Shown: piece by piece, positions 9,432 to 21,995 of the stretch
Layout of the letters: the number at the start of each line of letters is the position of its first letter
Position numbering within the stretch: the stretch's first letter is position 1
Source of the DNA: Sclerotiophoma versabilis
Taxonomy: Eukaryota > Ascomycota > Dothideomycetes > Pleosporales > Didymellaceae
Direction of reading: 5' to 3'
NCBI GenBank assembly: GCA_012274445.1
Contig: JAAROD010000015.1
Coordinates: 558,001-622,000, forward strand
Length of the DNA stretch: 64,000 nt
Made by a program: the position numbers and the translations under genes
Notes under the pieces: model-generated
Seen by the model: only the letters and a program-made list of their open reading frames with translations
The model's database searches: none
Told to the model about the DNA's origin: nothing

Positions 9432-12400
9432 GAATCCTAATCTTGCAACTAAATCGGAGAAGTAGACCGCTCCTTCTTTTTCGTGAAGCATATTCGAGAC
9501 GAAGAAGAGATGCTGGGCACGAATGGAAAGAGTGTACTGGGCGAGGTATTGCCAGTGAAGATTCGTCTGAGGTAGCGCATTTGTTATGGTTGGCGGTAGC
9601 CAGTCTGTCATACCAGTCGTCATAGCCCAACGCAGCTGGACTTTGGAATCTTACAAGAGATCTCACCAAGACAGACCTCTGTTGTCTGTATTGTTAGGCC
9701 TCAGAACGAGTACAAGTTTGGTTGACATAAGGCCAACAACTCTCGGTATTTCGATACAAGCCCAGAAGCACATGCTCGTTGAGATGGCACAAGTGCGTAT
9801 TCTTTAGAGCCAGTCCCTTTCCCTCCGAAGATCACGAATTTAATCTGGTGACCTCCCTTATCTACATTGTTCTATCAACTACACACTTCACCATATGAAG
9901 ACCTACTGCAGTTAGCAGTACGTTCTAACATTATCTTTCCCCTATAGCGTCACATCTACAAATTAGCAATCTACTAGTTTTCTCAGCAGTTCGCTACCTC
10001 AACGTTATGAAACCGCTTTCACGCCCTGGTTCTAGAGAGCATCCCGCTATCATAACAAAAGCTGGAAGCTTGAGCCCTGGCATGTAGGTGCGACCTTGTT
10101 CTTGCTTCTCCTCAGGATGAGTATCCATCTTCGTGACTTTCTTTGTCACCTTTATTCCAGTTGACTAGAGGCCTCTCACCTATAAGATTTTGATAAAATC
10201 ACATCTACGATCTGCCATGTTTTAACACAAAAGCCTCAGAATCTACAAAGCGGGCGGTGGACTTGCACTCAAAGTGTCCAGATGTTGTAGCCACAAGCTT
10301 TGATTGACTACTGCTATGAGCCAGCTGGACGGAATATGATCTGCGCGTGACATGGTACGCTACAGTTGACGGACGGGCTCAGTTGCTTATTTCATGAAGA
10401 GTTGTAAATTGTTCTCGCGAGACCACGCGGTACATGGAAATGAAGGTTGGAGAAGCGAGATGATGAGGATCAGACAACCTAATGCTCCGCGGGACTGGAC
10501 CATAGGAGGAGGTTGCAAAATGCATCTTATGATACTGCGCTTATTCCGTCGCCGAGAATGGTATCAATATGCTGTATGACATTAACTGCAAAGACATGTC
10601 AGTCCAAAACTCGATAACTATTGGTACTCCTAACAATTCTCTACCTTGTCACGCAGTAAGCACCAAGCATTGTGTAAGCTACCGAGGGCGTCTCGTTCCC
10701 CTGAGTATTCTCCTCCCAGAGTACGACACCGCAAATCTCGCTTTCGCTCTTCTACCCTACGGTCCACGGAGCATACGTTTCCGTACGTCCCCACAGCGCG
10801 CTTCCGTCCTGCCTGATCTTCATTCCATTTCCGCTCTCCCGGTTAACAAACCCCTTTGCAAGCGTATAAATCGTATGATGCTTGGGTTGTATTTCTACTT
10901 TGGGTAAAGCCGCACCGAGCACGGCGCGTCGTGCCGTGCACTTCCCTGAGCTACGGGTCTCGGACTGCGGAAGGGCTTCCTCCCCTGTCTGTCTCGTTGG
11001 TATTAGAATCCACTTCCTGACTCGCAGCCTGTCCAATCTACACGATGCTCACCACTCTTGCGTTCAAGGTAGCGATCGGTGAGTTACGCGGTGTGTAAGG
11101 GAATCAAGGGTGAGGAATAGTAAAGGTGCAAGAGTGATGCGTTCAACATCTGGGAATAACCTTGTTGTCCCCCGGTGACCTCGCATCGCGGCTACGTGGT
11201 TCCAGCAGGTACACTTCGTCCGCGCGCCCAACCGGCAGCCTTCCATGCACGCGTCAGCGGCGCATGCTCATGTACCCATGCTACGATCTTTGATTCGTTC
11301 TGTTGCTTCTGCAAGAACGGAAGCGAAAGGCCATGTTTCCCGATTGGGAAGGATAGGATTGCGAGAGAGAGATAGCCGTCTCATGGAAGAAGCCGGTGGT
11401 ACCGGTGGTGATATTCTTAATGCATGCAAATGGAATTCGAGATGCGCAGGCGATGATTTGTCCTTTCCAAAGTTCGGCCTTGCCGAGTAAAGATGAAGGT
11501 GTCTGCGCGTACTCATTTGAAATGCTTTTTGTTGATTAGTGGTTATTCAAAGCATCCAAATCGACCATGGAGTCACGAAGGATTCAGCAGATTCCACATC
11601 TGGGGATGGTGTATCATTCTGATGATTTCTCCACTCGTATCAATGTCACTTCGTGCAAAGAGCGGTCAAGAACGAATGTCGCTTGTCGCACTTGCATGAC
11701 GAAATCTTGATCACCTGCGGGTCTTGATGGCGGTCTCGTGAGAAGGAATCTGCCATCGCGACAGCATCTAAAAAGGACCGAGTTGCCATGAAGGGGGGAG
11801 CATGGGTCTGACCGATTCGGAGGTCTTGGCTGAAGGGACGCCACCATCGATATTGATTGATACTCACCGCATTATCGACTTCAGGGTACGGACATCAAGT
11901 AAGATCTGAAAACAATATCCGAAATGCGTCGTCGATGCGGCCCGAAGACTATTGCTCGAGCCCCTACCTCAACCGACTGCCCTAACCGAAACGTATTCCG
12001 CAAAACCACAAGCGCAATATATTCCGAGACCTCAAGGCTGCAGTGGCTGCATCGATGACTTGCCGGGCATTCGTCCTTCTCAATGTTGCCCTAAAGATGA
12101 GACAGCGTTCACAAAAGCACTATTATCGGTATGCTCCACGCAGCTTCACTTGTCGTGTCAAAGATTGCAGCCACATCGTTTCCACCACTTGCGCACTCTA
12201 ACGGCTTGAGCTCCATATTCGGCGCGTTCTGGACCACTTTCTTGCCGTCTTCTTCATCTCATCTCGTGGCCTCCCACACAGGACGGAGCTAGGACCGATA
12301 GACAAAGGTGAGTTTGCAACGTCCAGCAACGTTCGACGGCCTCCAAGTCCGGTGGCCCTAAATCACAACGGGGATCGACGAAGATGTGGCTGCGAGCTTG

Positions 12401-14669
12401 TTCGCACCTCGAGCGTGCCCCGCACTTGGCAGTTCTGGTGTGGCTTTAGCGCCTCTATTTGCTCTATAGTTACAATTCCCAAGATCTGGTTCACAGGTTG
12501 GAAAGGTTCGGCATTCGCTTTAGTCAGCACGCCATAAACAATGTTGTCAAGTTAGTGCGCGTAGTAATTGTGGCTGTGCTACATATGCTTCTTCGGTTTT
12601 GACATGTGCTCGCCACCCACGAATCTCTGACAGTCTGGTACTCTAACAGCCCTGCATGGACGATCTTTTCCTCGGACAGGACTGAGGCCCGCACAATATG
12701 TCAGAGTCAATTGAGCTGGAGGTTACCGAGCCGCTGTGGCGAGTGCATGAAGCCACATCTACACGTACACAATTGCCACAATCTTGTGGCATAACGCATC
12801 CCTCTGTGGTGCTTGTTTTGTCGATCTTTGAGCATCAACTTATGGCGATTGGAGCGATCGTACTGTTGTGGCAGTTATCCTGCAGCTTGGAGACACATAG
12901 CAATGCTAAAATTAGAACACTGTGGAGATCCGCGATATATGATTGATGAACCAGGCCAAAGACCCTTTGACAAAATAGGCTATCGGTGAACAAGATGGTG
13001 TTACGCGTCGCCTACATGCTAGACCTTTTGGGGGAGGAAAGAAGATGCAATCCACTACAATCTATGCAGGGCATCAGGGCATTGGGGTCTCGGGGTCCAC
13101 GAGGGTTCTGCAGCAGTAGCGAGTGATCATTTGGCGCAAGGCGGAATCGAGACGATTCTTTGCAGCGAAGCGAAGCGTGAGCGCCTAATACGTTTGTGAT
13201 AGTGTCTGCAAAGAGACCTGGTTGACTATGATTGTTCGCTGTAGATTTTAACTCGTTTCAGACGGACTCTTTCTGTCGCCTTGCTTGCAATCATCGTACT
13301 CTACCTGCAGCAATTGCGATTGATGAATTCGTGCCAAGTATGCTGAGTCGTCTTTGTAGTGGTTTGCTGAATTAGCAAGGGTGTGGAGATGTTTCGGATT
13401 GGGACATGCAGGCTGCAGGGACGACAACTGACGGTCCGAGCACGAGGTCAAACCCCCTCACTTGAAACGCTTGTACGGCCCATTCCCATTCGAGGATTTT
13501 TCAGAAATGCCAGCGCATCTTCTTTGATATTTGACAAGACTGGTGTAGCGATGTTGTGATTGGAGGACGAGATCATGCGCTGTGACATCATAAGCCTCGG
13601 ACACCTGGACCTGCCTCCAGCCACTACAATTTCGCTTATTCAAGGGATCCTGTGCAGGCTAGTCATAGCGTTCAACGCCAACTATCGAGGTGCAGAAGTC
13701 GGTGTCGGACTTTCTGATGTGGTTGGGAAACCAAATGACCAAATGAATTGGCAGATGTTTGGTCGATCGTTATGTTAACGCACGTTCTGACACAGTAGGA
13801 CTTGCGTGGGCCTCTCTTGAAATAGCTCATTGGCCAATAGCAATGCAGCAATGACTTACTTTAGACAAAACGAGCAACAGAAAGTGGTTCAGCCGGAGGG
13901 GCCTGGGCGTCTTGGCCTGAGTCGTGTGGTGGTTAGTGGTGAAGAATTGTGTCAGCTACACCGTGGTAACGAGGCTGGTACGTGGTAGGGAAATTGCTTC
14001 TTGCTTCAATAGGTGACAACGCCCTTCGAAAGTGCCGCGGAACTTCCCCGTGTGGTTGCTGTGACAGCAGGTGGAGTCAGGCGGAGAGACTAGGTCTCTA
14101 TGTAAGGTCTTACTGATGATTTGTGAACATCGACCTCCTGGTCCGGACCTTGAAAAAGAAGAGCTGAAGAGACTAGTGGAAGCGTGTTGTAAGAGTGTAA
14201 TTATTTGAATTTGCCTGACAGAGGACTCGCCATCCGCAGCAGAATGCAAGGACGTCCTCCTTTGTGGCTCGAGACAATTACTGCGTCGCTGCAGCGCCGC
14301 CTAGCGCGTGTGTATCATCGCCACTTCCTGCCAATACTTCCACTGAATTGTTGCTTCGCAATTTGAAACCGCTGGAAGGATGAAATGGTATATGGGTATC
14401 GTTGTCGAACCGAAGGAAGAAGAAACAGCAAGGTATATAACAAAAGAAAGGTATCTCGTCCGCAAGGATCGAATGGTATCTCCAAAACTTCTCAACGCCG
14501 GTAGTATGACCACGTGTCAAATGATGCAGATCAACACAATTAGCCCCCTATAGGGCGAGGTTAACCCGCCGTCAATGTACAAACAGTACAAAATCGTAAG
14601 TATGGTTGAGTAGTGAGTCTAAAGATCGAGAGAAAGCGGTGGAACTCTCAAGGACTGATGCTCGAACGG
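9432..14669. other. 5.2-kb region without a recognisable gene
   Basis: No intact gene can be supported in this, the longest gap in the window. It is not strikingly AT-rich, so it does not look like a classic RIP-mutated transposon. Short frames with protein-like composition occur on the minus strand at 13643-13248 (two frames in one phase split by a TGA), at about 12530-12358 and at 11867-11646. They may be debris of one or more decayed genes. The right end is the 3' flank of the CP2 factor gene. Confidence 0.5.
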
Positions 14670-17409
14670 TTAGAAGAGAAGACGGAGCTCGTAGCCAGTC
14701 GAATGCACAGCTTCGACGACTTGGATATCGCCGTCGACCTGGATGTCTGTAGGGCCAGCATCCCATTCACGCTTCATTGGCTGAACAGGAGGCGTACCGA
14801 TTTCGTGGAACTCGGCGGTCATGTCTTGCTGTTCAGGTATTGCGTTGACCGCATCGTCATCCATCAAAATTTGCAAACCTTTTTGGTTGATCCGAACAGT
14901 ACGGGTCACTTTAGTCGGCTCGATGTTGATCTTCATCGCGATGCTGTTTACGAGAGCTTTGACGGACCGTTCCATTACGTAGACAGCGCGGAAATAGTTG
15001 TCGTCCGGTTGCTTGCCTGCGATCCTTGGTTGCACAAAGAAACACGCAACTGCAGACGGTGTTAGTGAGACAACTTGTATTGGTGGAATGGATGACATAC
15101 CTGGCTTCAGCATAGGCTCGGGTGGTGGCTGGTACGTCTGATCAACACCAAGAGCCTCAATCCAGCCGGATAGGGCATGGTCATCAGAGTAAGGCCTCTG
15201 GACTTTGGTAGGGACATCAGAGCCGCCATGCATTGCGACCATCCCTTTTAGATCACCTGTAGCAGTCTGCGGGAGGCTTCTCCATTCGCCTGAGGTCATG
15301 CGCGACGGCGGTCCGTAAGGACCGGGGCGTTGGAACGAAGAGGCCCTGCGTTTCTCGGAGTGTAGAGATTGCGAGCTCGGTGTTGGGGATACAATGGAAG
15401 AGTTGCCTGTCTGGGAGCTTTGTGCTTCCCACATCTGAGAGTCTACGTTGGTGTCGATCTTGGATAGTTCTTGGGGAGTGGAGGAGAGCTGGACTGGATG
15501 AAGATCTGGATCATCCTGTTCCTCGCCTTTCAAGTACAGAAGGCTCACGGGGCGCGTGGAACTGAACATGTCCTGCAAAGACGCCAGCTTTATGTGCAAG
15601 TCTTCTTCGGCTGCAGGACGAGCACTCTGATTGTCGCTTGCAGAAGACATCGACCAGGTCCTCTTGTGCTTCTGGAGCTTTCCAGGCCTGGCGCTGTTGC
15701 TCTTGTCGTCTCCGCTGCGTTTGCGCTTTCCAAAATCTTTCATACCAGACTCCACTTGTGCGATTTGCTGCTTCAACTTGTCGATTGTCTTCTTGACATG
15801 TGCCACGTCATTTGACAACTTGCGCTCGGCGCCATGATCGCGGAAGAGCTTGACCTTGCAGTAGCAAAGCTCAGCGCCGAGTGCCTCCGACGGTGATTTA
15901 GTAACCTCTGAAACTAGTTCAGTTTTGGCGCATAGGCGGACTGGAATTCCTTTGACGCCCTTGGAGTGGCTAAAGTCGGTGGAGAGAAAGTTGAAGCGAA
16001 CTGCCAAGGAACATTCAGGCGCAGCATTAGGCGCGGGAGTCCACGTTACAGCAAAGCCATCAAAAGACGACGTCTCGAGCTCAACTCTTGGCCGTCCCTG
16101 GACTTCACCGCCGCCAACTTGGCTCGGATCCACAAACTCGACTGCTTGGAGACGGCCACCTCGTTGATGCGCCTCGTTGGTACCGCGGCCTTCCTTCCAG
16201 AGCTGCCAGCAAGAAGCGGGTCTTTGTCGCTGCTGCTCGTCCTCGAAAGAAATTCGAATGTAAGTCCTGTACTTGAGGGTAGATGGTGGTGCCTGGCCGG
16301 GTGCCGTATCAACCAGCGAGATGGAATATGCCTGACCCTTATTGAGATAGGTAACAGGGACTTCGTCTGGCTGCTTCACCATGGCAGTCGGCGCATTCAG
16401 GGTGACATGGTAGCGAAAGTTCTGGTTTGGTTGAACTGCAGGGGCCACTGCACTCGCGAGGTTGTCTTCGTAGGGCTGGGGAGCAAAGCCAATAAGGGGG
16501 GATTGCATCTCAACCTCAGGGATAACATTCTCCATAGGGGAGTCCTCGTGCGCCTGGGTGAGAGGCGCATGGTCAAAGGCTGATGGCTGATGGGTGAATT
16601 GGTGCGGCGCAAACGACTGGGGGTGCTGAGGCTGAATGCCGAATGGGTTGACATTCTGGAAGTGGTGGTGGGTTCCCAGCGCATGAGGATTGAAGCCGTG
16701 GAGATGAGGATTGGGCGCAGTCTGGCCAGCATGGACGGTGCCTTCAGAGGTGGGGAGGGAGAGGGGCGTGCCTAGGCCAAAGCTAAAGCCGGGCGTGTGC
16801 AGGTCGCCAGCCTGGCTATGGTACAGCGTGTTGGTGCCGCCCGGGGTAGGCGTGTAGTAGCCAGGAGGCTGGTTGGCAAAAGTGGTGAATGCAAAGCTGT
16901 TGGGGTCGAGTAGAGAGGGTGTGAACCTCCATGGCTCGTTGTTTCCCCGCGGCGTGGGATCCTGGTCTTTGATGTCGTCGGCGTCACCAGGTCTGCTTGA
17001 CAGCTCGTCAGCAACGTGATTCGTGAGGGGGCTTGGTGGACAGTGGCCGCGTGGGCGCAGAGACAAAGAAACATGGCGCGCTATGGCCGGCGCATTGCGG
17101 GCGCGCACCAACAAAAACAAATGCAGGGCTGACAGAAGTACCTACCTAGAAGGATGTGCTACATCGAGGGCATCAGTGAGGGTGTGGCCCTGGGGCGCTG
17201 CAACCGAATGTGAGCGCTGGGCGAGGTGGGGGAAGCTGGCTTTGAAGGTCTCCAGCAGCTCTTCGTTCGGCTTTGCTTGTGAGGATCTGACCGCTGGTTA
17301 GCTACGAGCTTTCCGGGAGCCGGCGCGACGCGCGAACATCACAGCACGCTGCCCGCTGTCCGGCAGCAACACCATGGGCAAACAAGGGGACCTACCGGTT
17401 GCGAAACAT
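14670..17409 (-). CDS. CP2/grainyhead family transcription factor
   Basis: A DNA-binding regulator of the CP2/grainyhead family, which in filamentous fungi has been linked to cell-wall remodelling and conidial separation. My model has four exons (17409-17396, 17286-17146, 16995-15101, 15049-14670), 2430 nt and 809 residues. Exon 1 is only 14 nt (MFRNR...), and its two introns must be removed to obtain any ATG start, because the long exon itself opens without one. The Pro/His/Gln-rich N-terminus is followed at about residue 240 by the CP2 DNA-binding fold, starting YHVTLNAPTAMVKQ and running to about 445 (ELCYCKVKLFRDHGAERK). A short coiled coil (VKKTIDKLKQQIAQVE) and a KRKRSGDD nuclear-localisation-like stretch come next. 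The C-terminal part (about 680-790) resembles the ubiquitin-like dimerisation region of the family. A 51-nt in-frame intron (15100-15050) can be read through. Confidence 0.88.
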
Positions 17410-19730
17410 CACGAGAAGCTCAAGGCAGGCGCTGCTGGTCGTTTGTGAGCATCGAGAGGTGAAGGTGAGGGTTGGAGGTTGGGAAGCCCTGATGTGGACC
17501 TTGGGTTGATGAAACGGAACAGCTCCCACAGCAGTCAAGGCTAGTGTCAACTGTGGCTCGTGTTGGCGCATGCGACGACAGGTCAGGCGTCTTTTATCTG
17601 GTTAGCGACCGAGCTGCCTGACGGAATCGCTGCGAGGGCCGCGCGTGGCATCTGGCAGCGTCAGTGCAAGCGGCTGAGTGGGGTGAGAGTCTAGAGTCTG
17701 GCTAGGCTGGCCTGCCGGGCCCTGGCTGCTCCAGCGTGTAATTTGGCGCATCCTCTCAGCGGCCTGCTCTCTGTGGCTCGCACTGCGCGGCCGTCTGTGA
17801 CTGATCTCCCGGGAGCCGTCTTGCACAGCCACTGCCCTACGGCTCCCGCGAGCGTCCAGAAGTCCTGCGAGGCCCAAACGGGTGCGATTGTCGCTGCACT
17901 TGTCGCCATCCCGCACTGCAACCGCGAATCTGCCCAAGGATCTTTGCTCCCAGCCCGCTGTTTCTCGAATCCACCTCAACTGCCACACCAGCGTTCGTGC
18001 GAGCCTTGTGTGGCTTGTCCAACACTGACACGTCCCGCGCTCCATGTCCGCAATTTGCTCTCTCGATGAGTCCATCCCCACTTGCACTAGGCCCCATTGA
18101 ACAATCGAAGACACCACAGCGCCTACGGTGTGTGCTGGCGCTGTTATGCACCATGACATCTGCCGATCCGATGCTGGAAATTTGTGTCCCGAAAGAGCCA
18201 TGTTGCCCTTGTCCACTGCACTCTCCACGCGGCAGAGCTCTGCCGCCGCCCCATAGAGCTGCACAGACCCTAGCTCTCCGATTTTTCCATCATACCCTCG
18301 GAGCTTTTTCCCCTGCGTGTGAGCACCGGACGCTCGACCCAATGCACGTTTGCAAAGGTGAGCTTCTTGAGCCAATCCTACGAGCAGCCGTTGGAGTTGC
18401 AACGCTTGGAGCTATGCAAGTCACCTGTTACCCGCTTAGTCTGTGTTAAATCCTATTTCTTGTCCTTGTCAAGCCGAGATTAAGGAGTCCTTAGCGGGCG
18501 CTTTCCCGAAATGAGCAACCAGTGGGTTGCTACGCCATCGAAGATTCTCGTCAACGTCACAGCGTTCGTGTGTCGGTGATGAAAATGAGAACAGATACCG
18601 ACTGTAACACCACTACTAATCTGTACCGACTTCAGTTACACCGGTCATCCTGCTGGAATGTTGCATGTGTTGCGGGGTTTGGTAGTGCCCAATCGCAAGG
18701 CTGATGGTAGAGCCATCCGGCGAACACGATTTGTGGAACTCGTTCTGCGTAGAAGTGTGGCGACCGAACGGATACCAAACCGAGATCGAGAGACGTTGAT
18801 TGGTAACCGACATTTGTTGCACTTCGTCACGCGATTCCAAACGCTCAGGATGGGTATGATTGACAGTGCATGAGTATTGGTGTGCAACAACGGCTGAGCA
18901 CCGCCACTCGCCACTCGCCACAATGTGGCGTTTAGACCGCGAACGCATACATCGCGTTGTGCATGATTTGCTGCCCCGTAGGAAGAGACGCGTAATCCTG
19001 CAGCAGACACTCATATGGAAGTTACCGTATAAGCCTAGATTTGATGTATGCGTTCATCAAATTGCTAGGGTGTTGTACCGACTGAGTCGCAATGGCATAT
19101 CTCGAGGTGATCCTCGAATAACGCATTGGCCACAACAAGACGAGATGATCTCTGTGCTATTTTCGTCAGAGCCACTCGTCCCATAGGTATTCAAACACTA
19201 TAGGCGCTGAGCAGCGGTAGCAACATCGTAATCACTACTGGCGGTGCAGCCATGACGCCCTGGACTGCATGTTCAATCTGTATCGTCAAGACGACTGGGT
19301 CTTGACTGCAATCTTGGGTCAAAGTAAATGAATACAAACATGAATGGATGTCGCTTCCGAAAGCAAGGTCCTCGAAGATCATCGCTTGTAATAACTACAA
19401 AGGGTGTACCGAATTGAGCTATGGAGAAAGTGAAGAAGCAGAGACAAGAGTATGGTGGAAATTTAGCACGTAAAACGCTAATGATTTTTAGTGTAGACAA
19501 GCTTTTGATTTTGTTCGGACATGTATCGCGTCTATTGGACTTGTTGTTTAACGGTGCTGAGTGTTCGCTACAACGTGTTACAGAGCGCAATGTTGACTTC
19601 GAGAAGATTTTATGTATGTGCATTAAAGCGTCATAAGGGCGGAAGTGTGCCTAGTTGGCCGAACAGTAGGAGGCCTGGTACGTCGATGTATCCTGAGGCC
19701 TGAAGAGGAAGGTACGCCTGAACTCCGGTA
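17410..19730. other. 2.3-kb upstream region of CP2 gene
   Basis: This is probably the long promoter of the CP2 factor (17410-18450, GC-rich) plus the 3' flank of the next gene. Overlapping ORFs on both strands near 17600-18450 reflect GC content and show no family signature. Nothing else is recognised. Confidence 0.45.
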
Positions 19731-21995
19731 TTATTCAACGTCTTTACCAGCATTGTTGTGCGTTTTGGGATCGCTGTTTTCGGGCCTTTCTTGCCCTGTA
19801 GTGGGTCGCTTACGAGAGGATGATGTAGCCGTGGACAGTTGTGTGTTGCTCCTAGATAGGTCGTTGTGTCTGGCTTCAGCAACTCGCGCAGCTGCCAAAG
19901 CAGCGGTGCTGTGTCGATTTGCAAGACTATTCAGTCGTTCTCTTGAGCCTAACGGTGATTCTGTAGTGCGCAGCTTGTGATTTGAGCTGCTCCTGCTCTT
20001 CGAAGCAATTGATGCGTTGGCGCTTGATGTCTCTTGGAATGCTGTTTCAATACTAGTATGGGAATTGTGACGATCATCCTGCATGTTCTTGACAAACACA
20101 GATTGTAGACCGGGTATGGAGTTCTCTCGACGAACCCGTCCCATCGTTTGGACAGGGCTTGGGATCAATGATGGCTTTGGAAGATCCGTACCCAATGAAG
20201 AAAGTAGAGGGATCAAATTTTCGCATGTTCGCAAGCCTGGATCAAACAGAAGAAAGCCTGCCGAGGACGATGATCCAGAGTCAGTTGAGCCGGTTTGCGA
20301 AAGCGAATCGTACGATTTAAGATCCATTTCTAGTTCTCGCAGTCGATCGTCTCCAGGTTCGAACGAGAAATGACGCCGGCGCTTCTGGTCAAGGTCATAG
20401 TATGACTGATGTTGAGGCTTTCGCAGCGGGGGTCTATGCGTCACGTCATTTGCAAACATCTTCGCATTCTCCTCAGCCGTGGAAATCTTTATTCTGCTGT
20501 CGTGTGCAGCGAGCTCAGCGGTAGCTCCAGTGGTAGCTTCAGTGGTACCTGTAGAAGTAAGCAACGCCATCAGCCCGTTGACGAAGCTTGACACGTCCAG
20601 CCCTTTTCGGCGTGCAACAAGAGCCGCCAGCTCCTTCAGAGCAAGGAAGGCATCGCATTCGAGGTCATCGTTGCCTAGCTGATCAAATCTTGTATGTACC
20701 TCCTCCAACACATCTTGCGTAGTGCTCGATTGATCTAACGTGACTGCGTTTGAAGCGGGTTGCGAGGCGTCCGTATAACGCAGGTCCATCAAATTGAGCT
20801 CGCTCTTTACCTTTCGAGACGGAGTAAACTCTGAATACTTGTCGGGATGAACTCTTCCCGGAAGGATTGACAACCCCGCGTTTGTAAGCTGTCGAGATAG
20901 AGCAGTCATCTTCCCAGAAGGCGAGGTAGGTCGATACAGCAGAACTACTACCCTGTCAGTTTTGATATAATCCAGCCGGTGTATACAGACTTTGCTTGCT
21001 CTTTGCTCTGATATCTTCATAGATTTCCACCGAAGACATTTGCTGGTGACGAAGAAGGATGTGATCTTTTGAGATGGTCTTTCGATGCTGACGTTTGCGA
21101 TCTACCACTGTACCTTGACGTGCTTGCATGAGTCTGTTACCACACCTTTAGCAATGGTTTCACTTGAACATGGAGTAGCTTACCCAGTCATGCCAGCCTT
21201 TCCACGTGCAATGAGCAGTTCGAGACGGCGTATCTCGGATTCGTACAGCTTTTCAGACTCGAGCCATCGAGCTGTCGCCGTACGCAAGTGCTCAAGAGCT
21301 TCTAATTCGCGGTTTCCTAGGAGTTCCTTGTGTGATCGTAACTTTCTGTAGTCTTCGAATATCTGGAATAGACCGCTATTGTATTGAAGAGGAATAGGCA
21401 CCATGTAATTCTTGCACATGTGCGAATGAATTGACTCCATGACGACAATAGGGTTAACGTAGGACCATGGATCTTCCTGAATTGGTACTGTGTTAACACT
21501 CCACGGCTCTGAGAAGATAGGGCTTGCTGGCTCCTCTTTGTAGGTGGCGAACAAGGAGGTGTAGCGAATGAGCTTTGGCTTCGAGTCTCGACGAGGCGTA
21601 CATGCTTCAGACCACTCGCTCCGTGTGTCTTCGACGTCTTCTGGGGTTGGCGTGGGCGGTGCTGGAATCATGGGTGTTACCGGTCTACTGGCCGCTATCG
21701 TCTTTCGCCAGCCATGGCGACGTCGATCCGTCGCCTCAACTACAACCTCTATGGGCGGTACTGCAGCAGTATCATCAGACCCAGCATTGAAAGGAGGCAG
21801 CTCCTTCGGTTTCCCTCCTATCTTCTTGCGCCATCCTTTGTTGTCAACCATTGCTTTGCCTGCGTCACCAGATTTTGCATTAGCCTTTTGTTTCGCAGTG
21901 GGGTTGAATTTGGAATTCACTTTGTCAATTGCTTTTTGCCGTGACCTCGGACGATGTATTACGGTAGAAGGTGAGTAAAGGTGACCAATATCCAT
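19731..21995 (-). CDS. Uncharacterised 722-residue protein with helical central region
   Basis: Three exons (21995-21184, 21133-20991, 20944-19731) with introns of 50 and 46 nt sum to 2169 nt and 722 residues. I do not recognise a family. The N-terminus is basic and low in complexity (PTAKQKANAKSGD). Residues about 190-290 are clearly helical and charged, with FQIFEDYRKLRSHKELLG and LESEKLYESEIRRLELLIAR, probably a coiled coil. An RPTSPSGKMTALSRQL segment follows, and the C-terminal 250 residues are rich in Ser, Thr and Arg and look disordered. The second junction (GTCTGT...GTAGTAG) uses a less usual donor but is the pair that keeps the frame. The start ATG at 21995 opens MDIGHLYSPS. A cytoskeletal or septum-associated scaffold would fit the composition, but this is a guess. 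Confidence 0.72.

Noticed and set aside
9621..9690. Possible tRNA suggested by a minus-strand translation resembling read-through of a tRNA (MVRSLVRFQSP)
   Set aside because: No GGTTCRANYCC B-box and no foldable acceptor stem were found.
17602..18449. Long ORFs on both strands (266 and 150 codons) upstream of the CP2 gene
   Set aside because: They overlap each other in a GC-rich promoter region, are rich in Arg, Ala and Cys without domain features, and have no consistent introns.
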